64,000 nucleotides of DNA from Paenibacillus sp. FSL R5-0490 (GTDB lineage Bacteria; Bacillota; Bacilli; Bacillales; Cytobacillaceae), in assembly GCF_001956215.1 (NCBI RefSeq), contig NZ_MRTQ01000020.1, positions 42,514-106,513 of the forward strand, read 5' to 3'. Below are positions 59,148-64,000 of the stretch, one piece after another. A program made the translations under genes and the position numbers. The first letter of the stretch is position 1; the number at the start of each line of letters is the position of its first letter. The notes under the pieces are model-generated. The model worked only from the letters and a program-made list of their open reading frames with translations. It ran no database searches and was not told the origin of the DNA.

Positions 59148-60128
59148 ATGTCAAAAAAAATGTATTGGCTTTTCTTTTTATGTATTATAGCGGCCATCCT
59201 TACTTCCTGCTCAGAAAAGAAACAGCCTGCAATACCCGAGGATATTAGCTTTGCTGCCACAGTAAATATCAAGGATATGACCATATCTTTTGTCGACCTG
59301 GAAAAAAAGAAGCTGGCGGCAGAATGGACTATGGAGAAACCTTACACAGGCGCTTTAATTCTCCCGGACAATGATTCCATCCTTCTTTATGGAAAACAGC
59401 TTGAAACGGCTGATCTTTATTCCTTAAAGGAAGGTAAACTGATTGACAGCTGGGAAACAGGAGAAGGAATCGTAAATGGAATCCTGCTTGAAACGAATGA
59501 AATCGTTTTTGCAGATCAGCATTTAAACAAAATTAGGTTCTTTCATTCAAATGGAGAAGAAGAAAAACAGGTGGAATCTGAGATAGATCCGCTTACCCTG
59601 CTGGAATCCCGTGAAAAGAATAAGTTATTTGTTCTAAGCTTCAATCATAAAAAAATGGGAATTATCGACCTTGAATCAAAAGAAAAAAGCGGGGAATTTA
59701 CGATCCATCCTTCAGCAGCCGGTGCGTGGCTTAATGAGAAAAACGGTGAAATCTGGATTGGCGGACATGGAGAAGGTGTAGAGATTGAACAAAATATACA
59801 TGTATATGATGAAGAAACGGGAAAGTTAAAAAAGAAAATTCCAGCTGCTTCTATGCCGATTAATTTTCTGGGACAAGAAAATCAAGTGTATGTCCTAAGC
59901 CATGGATCAAATATGTTATATAAAATGAATGAATCAGGGGAAGAAAGAGCCTCTGTTTCGATTGCGGCAAATCCTTTTGAAATGGCATTTGCAGCACATA
60001 AACTATTAGTGGCCGGCTATGACAGCAATGACTTGCATATACTGGAGCCGGAAAATTTAAAAACCCTTAAAAGTATCAAGGTTGGAGAGGGTCCTTTTAA
60101 AATAGTCATTAGGGAGAGTGTGAAATGA
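59148..60128 (+). CDS. Beta-propeller-like lipoprotein (YncE type)
   Basis: A 326-residue lipoprotein. The signal ends in the lipobox ILTSC (about residue 21). The mature part has repeated beta segments with phrases typical of YncE/NHL-like propellers: ILLETNEIVFADQHLNKIRF, AANPFEMAFAAHKLLVAGYD, LKSIKVGEGPFKIVI. It lies one base upstream of a response regulator, so it probably works with the downstream kinase as an extracytoplasmic partner. GAGGAGAAATTGT precedes ATG 59148; an ATG at 59133 lies in front of this site. Confidence 0.82.
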   Translation: MSKKMYWLFFLCIIAAILTSCSEKKQPAIPEDISFAATVNIKDMTISFVDLEKKKLAAEWTMEKPYTGALILPDNDSILLYGKQLETADLYSLKEGKLIDSWETGEGIVNGILLETNEIVFADQHLNKIRFFHSNGEEEKQVESEIDPLTLLESREKNKLFVLSFNHKKMGIIDLESKEKSGEFTIHPSAAGAWLNEKNGEIWIGGHGEGVEIEQNIHVYDEETGKLKKKIPAASMPINFLGQENQVYVLSHGSNMLYKMNESGEERASVSIAANPFEMAFAAHKLLVAGYDSNDLHILEPENLKTLKSIKVGEGPFKIVIRESVK

Positions 60129-60129
60129 C

Positions 60130-60804
60130 ATGCTGAATATCCTGATTATAGATGATGAAGCAGATATGAGGCATTTAATTGAGATGTATCTTGGGAATTC
60201 AGGATTTGCGTGCTTTTCAGCAGAAAGCGGCTTTGAAGCATATGGGATACTTGAAAATAATGTGATGGACTTAGTTATTCTGGATATCATGATGCCTGGG
60301 GAGGATGGATTTGAAGTTTGTTCCCGAATAAGGGAAAAATTAAATGTGCCAATTATATTTCTCTCTGCTAAGGGAGAGGAATGGGATAAAGTGAAAGCCC
60401 TGCAGTTAGGAGGGGATGACTATATTGTCAAACCTTTCAGTCCTGGAGAACTTGTCGCCAGAATCAATGCTGTCCTTCGAAGAACAGGCGGCTTAAAAAG
60501 TGATATGGATTCTATTCAAATTGGAAAGATCGCAATTGACATGAAAGCGAGAAAAGTCTCAGTTGAGGGAAAGCATGTCACGCTTACTCTTAAAGAATAT
60601 GAATTGCTGCTGTTTTTTATCGAACATAAAAACCAGGCATTAAGCAGGGAACAGCTTCTTGAATATATATGGGGCATTGATTATACAGGCAGTTTAAGAA
60701 CAGTGGATACTCATATAAAAACGCTGAGAATGAAGCTTGGGTTTGGAGACTATATTCAAACAGTCTGGGGAGTTGGCTATAAATTCGAGGTGCCGGATGA
60801 ATGA
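60130..60804 (+). CDS. OmpR/PhoB-family response regulator
   Basis: A 224-residue two-domain regulator. The receiver has the acidic pair D8/D9, phospho-acceptor D52 in LVILDIMMPG and the conserved KPFSPGEL near 100. The C-terminal winged helix ends with TVWGVGYKFE. The start codon follows the lipoprotein stop by one base, and the stop overlaps the kinase start, so it is strictly co-translated with it. Likely targets are this operon and nearby envelope genes; I found no defined operator. Confidence 0.95.
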   Translation: MLNILIIDDEADMRHLIEMYLGNSGFACFSAESGFEAYGILENNVMDLVILDIMMPGEDGFEVCSRIREKLNVPIIFLSAKGEEWDKVKALQLGGDDYIVKPFSPGELVARINAVLRRTGGLKSDMDSIQIGKIAIDMKARKVSVEGKHVTLTLKEYELLLFFIEHKNQALSREQLLEYIWGIDYTGSLRTVDTHIKTLRMKLGFGDYIQTVWGVGYKFEVPDE

Positions 60805-62204
60805 AATTCCTGACCAATAGCCTGGCTAAAAAAATGTGGCTGACCGTAACAGCTGCGATTATTATTACGATCTTATATTCCTATTTTTTGTCTTACTTAT
60901 TTTATGAAAAGATTTATGTGGAAAATGTAAGGGATTCCCTGCTGACTGAAGGGAGAAGCCTGGCGTCAGAGTACCATGGAGGGGCATTGACAGAGGATCT
61001 CAGGAAAAAAATCGATTGGTATAATTCAAAATCCGAAACAGAGGTTTTTATAGTCAGTAATCCCAGAGAGCTTAGTGCCTGTCTGCCCTTTGAAATTGAC
61101 TATCAGACACTAATTGGCAAATCAGAGCGTGAAGAGCTTCTCAAAGGCATTACAGTTGAAAAACTGGGCTATGAAAAAAGGTTTGACCGGAAAATTATGG
61201 GTGTCATTATTCCGCTTCTTGATGATAATCGGCTTCAAGGCATTATTTATTTATATGTTCCCCTAGCGAAGATTTCAGAGTTCACCCGGGATTTTGCCTA
61301 TCTGTGGCTCGCAGCTGCGGCGGTCTTTACTGTTATCAGCATCATTTTAGGAACGATGCTGGTTAAAAAATTGACAAAGCCCTTACTGGATATGAAGGAT
61401 GCAGCTGAACATGTTTCAAAGGGGTGCTATGATATTCATTTAAACATTGATTCAAAGGACGAAATTGGCCAGCTGGCCAATGCCTTCAATTATATGTCCT
61501 CATCTATACGAAAAGAAGACGAAAAGAAAAGGGATTTTCTCGCGAATGTATCTCATGAGTTAAGAACCCCTATCAGCTATGTAAAAGGCTACAGTGAGGC
61601 GCTCATTTCCGGAATGGAAAAATCCGGGGAGGACAGAAAAAAATACTTACAGCTGATACTTAGAGAATCAGGAAGGATGGAACGTCTCGTTGGAGATTTG
61701 CTTGATTTATCCAAACTTGAATCTGACGTATACAAACTCGAAAAAATGCCGCTGCCATTGGCACAGTTAATAGAGGACGCTATTGAAAAATACAAGCCGG
61801 TCCTCCGTGAAAAAAATGTGGATCTGCAATATCGCCTGGATCCTGAAGTAATTATTAACGGTGATGAAGGCAGGATTGAGCAGGTTATCCAAAATATTAT
61901 GGACAATTCCATCAGATATACAGCAAAAGGCAGAATCAGCATCCGTTTATCTCAAGAGAGAGATCAATGCCTGATAGAAATAGAGGATACAGGCATAGGG
62001 ATTTCAGAAGAACATTTGAGCAAAATCAAACAACGGTTTTATAGAGTGAATAAAGGCAGAACAAGATCAGATGGAGGCACAGGGCTTGGTCTGGCAATTG
62101 CAGAAAAGCTGGTTAAGCTTCATCAAGGAGAGCTGACTGTGTTCAGTGAATTAAATAAGGGGACGACAGTTAGAATCATGCTTCCGCTGCTCGAAATAAA
62201 GTAA
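60801..62204 (+). CDS. Sensor histidine kinase (HAMP-HisKA-HATPase)
   Basis: A 467-residue membrane kinase: first span 11-34, extracytoplasmic sensor ~35-163, second span 167-187, HAMP ~188-240, HisKA with H252 in FLANVSHELRTP, and an HATPase with N-box NIMDNSIRY, G1 DTGIGIS and G2 GGTGLGLA. The sensor domain of about 130 residues has no family I can name. The ATGA overlap with the regulator is typical of a cognate pair. The flanking lipoproteins suggest it senses an envelope signal or metal/redox stress. Confidence 0.95.
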   Translation: MKFLTNSLAKKMWLTVTAAIIITILYSYFLSYLFYEKIYVENVRDSLLTEGRSLASEYHGGALTEDLRKKIDWYNSKSETEVFIVSNPRELSACLPFEIDYQTLIGKSEREELLKGITVEKLGYEKRFDRKIMGVIIPLLDDNRLQGIIYLYVPLAKISEFTRDFAYLWLAAAAVFTVISIILGTMLVKKLTKPLLDMKDAAEHVSKGCYDIHLNIDSKDEIGQLANAFNYMSSSIRKEDEKKRDFLANVSHELRTPISYVKGYSEALISGMEKSGEDRKKYLQLILRESGRMERLVGDLLDLSKLESDVYKLEKMPLPLAQLIEDAIEKYKPVLREKNVDLQYRLDPEVIINGDEGRIEQVIQNIMDNSIRYTAKGRISIRLSQERDQCLIEIEDTGIGISEEHLSKIKQRFYRVNKGRTRSDGGTGLGLAIAEKLVKLHQGELTVFSELNKGTTVRIMLPLLEIK

Positions 62205-62219
62205 ATTTAGAGGAGATTA

Positions 62220-62681
62220 ATGATGAAAAAACTAATGTTTATTTGGCTTGCGGTAATGATAATTATTAGCCTGGCAGCCTGCAGCAATAATAATGCATCT
62301 GAAGAAGAGCCGCAATTCCTGGATGTCGAGTTATCGATAAACCCTGAAAAAGCAAAAGTGAATGAACCGGTTGTTTTTGAAGCAAAAGTTACATATGGAG
62401 AAGAAGAGGTTACAGATGCAGACGAAGTCAAGTTTGAGATCTGGAGAGCGAATGCCGAAGAACACGAAAAAATTCTTGTTGAACATGCTGAAAACGGGAT
62501 CTATCGCCTGGAGAAAAGCTTTAAAGAAGAAGGCACCTATTATATATATTCACATGTAACGGCGCGCAGGATGCATAATATGCCTAAAAAAGAATTTGTT
62601 ATCGGCAAGCCCAGTCCACCTGAAAAAGAATCAGGCAGCCAGGAAGAAAATATGGATGACGATGATCATGGCAGCCATTAA
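62220..62681 (+). CDS. FixH/YtkA-like lipoprotein
   Basis: A 153-residue lipoprotein with lipobox SLAAC (C22) and a single Ig-like YtkA/FixH domain (VELSINPEKAKVNEPVVFEA, EEGTYYIYSHVTAR) ending in an acidic His-containing tail (MDDDDHGSH) that might bind metal. Related domains occur with Sco- and copper-handling proteins. AGAGGAGATTA precedes the ATG pair. It is the last gene of the lipoprotein-regulator-kinase operon, closed by a terminator. Confidence 0.88.
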   Translation: MMKKLMFIWLAVMIIISLAACSNNNASEEEPQFLDVELSINPEKAKVNEPVVFEAKVTYGEEEVTDADEVKFEIWRANAEEHEKILVEHAENGIYRLEKSFKEEGTYYIYSHVTARRMHNMPKKEFVIGKPSPPEKESGSQEENMDDDDHGSH

Positions 62682-62684
62682 AAA

Positions 62685-62713
62685 GCAGCATAGGCTGCTT
62701 TTTGTTTTGGAAT
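62685..62713 (+). terminator. Intrinsic terminator of the two-component operon
   Basis: AAAAGCAGC and GCTGCTTTTT arms around ATAG. Confidence 0.88.
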
Positions 62714-63130
62714 CGAGTAATCCTGCAGTAATTTTTCCTTCAGGGGCATATATACCCATTCTCGGGTACATATACCTATCATATTTGTTACATTGATGTA
62801 ATAAAAGTAAAAAATAGTATCAGCCTAAAAACCTGTCAATACTGATCTTTTAGTATATAAATGGTACATGATAAAGGAAGCTTCCAATATAGACAAAAAA
62901 ATACAGAAGGTTATTTACCCATTTTCAAGTATACATAAACCCAATAAAATAAGTATTTATGAAAACTTGCAGGCTGATTTTTACTAGTTTCTAAGTCTAT
63001 CGGATATGCTACATTCAAGAATTTGTAAAATCTGACCAAAAATATTACGAAAAACCCTGTGTTATGATGATTGTGCAAGTCACACAGCACCACACAACAA
63101 AGAAAACAAACACAGGGAGGATTTATATAT
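62714..63130. other. 417-base AT-rich intergenic region with paired GGG...CCC dyads
   Basis: No ORF with a ribosome site was found in this stretch. It contains GGGCATATATACCC (62744-62757) followed six bases later by GGGTACATATACC (62764-62776), two pseudo-palindromes 20 bases apart. A TATGAT and an AT-rich stretch precede the CAP-protein gene, with a CA-rich leader (repeated CACA) before its ribosome site. The function of the dyads is unknown; a regulator binding site is possible. Confidence 0.5.
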
Positions 63131-63886
63131 ATGAATAAGAAAGTTATTTACTCAGTAGCAGCGGCAGCAGCATTATTAGTATCAGCACCAGGAGCAAACC
63201 AAGCGGACGCAGCTTCAAATTGTCCTACTCCTGAACAAGCTAAAAAAATTGCAATCTCTCAATCTGGCAACCTAAGCCAGGAACAAATCAATAACATTCT
63301 TCAAAAACACCTTAAAGACTACAATATTAATTGGGGAAATGCACAAGTAAATAAACAGGAAGCTCAAAAGCCAGCAGCTCCAGCAGCTCCAGCTCCAGCA
63401 GAACAGCCTGCAAAAGCACCTGCCAAAACACAAGAAGCAGCAAAAGCACCTGCACAGCAGCAAGCACCTGCAGAGCAGACAAAAGAAGCAGCACCTGCTT
63501 CTTCTGCAGTAAGTGCTTACGAGAAAAAAGTCCTTGAATTAACAAACCAGGAACGTGCAAAAGCTGGAGTGCCTGCACTTAAATTGGACGAAGAACTAAG
63601 CAAAGTAGCTCGTGAAAAATCACGTGATATGCAGTCTAAAGGATACTTTGACCATAACAGCCCAACTTACGGTTCACCATTCGATATGATGAAGCAATTC
63701 GGCATCTCATACACAACAGCAGGCGAAAACATTGCTATGGGCCAGCAGTCTCCTGAAGAAGTTGTACAAGCTTGGATGAATAGTGAAGGCCACCGTAAAA
63801 ACATTATGAATGCCAACTTTACACACCTTGGTGTTGGCCATGTTGCTGACGGTAACTACTGGACACAAATGTTCATCGGGAAATAA
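63131..63886 (+). CDS. Secreted CAP-domain (SCP/YkwD-like) protein
   Basis: A 251-residue secreted protein. The signal peptide runs to about residue 27 (ANQADA). Next comes a short domain with NCPTPEQAKKIAISQSGN, then a Pro/Ala/Gln-rich linker (about 81-135), then the CAP domain: LTNQERAKAGVPALKLDE, YFDHNSPTYG, ENIAMGQ, WMNSEGHRKNIMN and HLGVGH, all typical. The YkwD type is found in spores and walls of Bacillus; its activity is not established. CAGGGAGG precedes ATG 63131. Codon use shows many identical Ala/Pro/Gln triplets in the linker, a sign of repeat expansion. Confidence 0.93.
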   Translation: MNKKVIYSVAAAAALLVSAPGANQADAASNCPTPEQAKKIAISQSGNLSQEQINNILQKHLKDYNINWGNAQVNKQEAQKPAAPAAPAPAEQPAKAPAKTQEAAKAPAQQQAPAEQTKEAAPASSAVSAYEKKVLELTNQERAKAGVPALKLDEELSKVAREKSRDMQSKGYFDHNSPTYGSPFDMMKQFGISYTTAGENIAMGQQSPEEVVQAWMNSEGHRKNIMNANFTHLGVGHVADGNYWTQMFIGK

Positions 63887-63903
63887 TATTTGAACGAAAC
63901 AAA

Positions 63904-63930
63904 GGCAGCCTCTTTAGGCTGTCTTTCAGT
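63904..63930 (+). terminator. First terminator after the CAP gene
   Basis: GGCAGCC and GGCTGTC arms around TCTTTA, then TTTCAGTTTG. Confidence 0.6.
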
Positions 63931-63939
63931 TTGTAGACA

Positions 63940-63978
63940 AAAGGGGTTCGGAATAGTCTCATTCCGAACCCCTTTTTT
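63940..63978. terminator. Second, strong bidirectional terminator
   Basis: AAAGGGGTTCGGAAT and ATTCCGAACCCCTTT form a perfect long stem, followed by T residues; A-rich sequence on the other side could serve a gene entering from the right of the window. Confidence 0.9.
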
Positions 63979-64000
63979 GATTTTTTACTGGATTTGAATC

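Noticed and set aside
1..64000. CRISPR arrays, tRNA or rRNA genes, prophage or intact insertion sequences
   Set aside because: Reading the window showed no regularly spaced repeats, no cloverleaf or rRNA-like segments, and no transposase or phage proteins.

Overview
The window reads as a chromosomal segment of a low-to-medium GC, spore-forming Bacillaceae species (Bacillus sensu lato, for example a Cytobacillus- or Mesobacillus-like genus). Strong GGAGG-type ribosome sites, many TTG/GTG starts, intrinsic terminators after most genes and lineage markers (Spo0M, YjcZ, YodL, YozD, YozE, YpjP, YceG) support this. Gene order follows two B. subtilis neighbourhoods: ilvD-brxA-ypjP-thyA-dfrA-ypkP-ilvA-ypmQRS-msrAB, and yodT...kamA-yokU-yozE-yodN-yozD-yodL-deoD-yodJ-ctpA. 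No rRNA, tRNA, CRISPR array, prophage or intact insertion sequence was seen.

Region 1 (1-4.7 kb): the end of ilvD, a bacilliredoxin, an RsmJ-like methyltransferase, a 25-residue membrane peptide on the minus strand, and an aminotransferase-ypjP pair. Region 2 (4.8-14.8 kb) is the most unusual block. It is a Ter/toxic-anion stress cluster: TerD, TerC, a predicted biosynthetic module (CitE-like C-C lyase, PRTase-TRSP, StiP/PELOTA, HAD phosphatase), YceG, TelA/YceH and a second TerD. Two promoters with exact ECF-sigma elements (TGAAAC-N16-CGTA) head its two halves. In published comparative genomics such modules are predicted to make a nucleoside-like metabolite; the product remains unknown to me.

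Region 3 (15-30.5 kb): a secreted anthrax-lethal-factor-like metalloprotease homologue, thyA-dfrA, an acyltransferase, ilvA, a tatA-tatC pair, DegV, nucleoside hydrolase, Sco, ypmR-ypmS, a DUF4397 protein, a short promoter/23-codon ORF/terminator unit, an RsgA-type GTPase, msrA-msrB, a PTS IIA protein and an SGNH hydrolase. Region 4 (30.7-33.7 kb): YjcZ, a COG2509 flavoprotein preceded by a PurBox-like pair, and an S66 peptidase.

Region 5 (33.9-45.1 kb) is a lysine catabolic locus: aminotransferase, CoA-transferase subunits, M20 deacylase, a second class III aminotransferase, aldehyde dehydrogenase, beta-lysine acetyltransferase, a sigma-54 activator (KamR-like) and lysine 2,3-aminomutase behind a textbook -24/-12 promoter. 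Together these could take lysine through beta-lysine and acetylated intermediates to 4-aminobutyrate and succinate. A dyad TGCCG-N6-CGGCA occurs upstream of both kamR and kamA and is a candidate activator site.

Region 6 (45.2-64 kb): a GC-rich structured repeat, yodN, yozD, spo0M with a SigW-type promoter, a phosphodiesterase, yodL, two tiny basic proteins, deoD, yodJ, ctpA, an LCP-family protein, a CobW GTPase, a secreted protein with an H/C/H motif, a four-gene envelope-signalling operon (propeller lipoprotein, response regulator, sensor kinase, FixH/YtkA-like lipoprotein) and a secreted CAP-domain protein. Family assignments rest on motif recognition and gene order; no database search was run.
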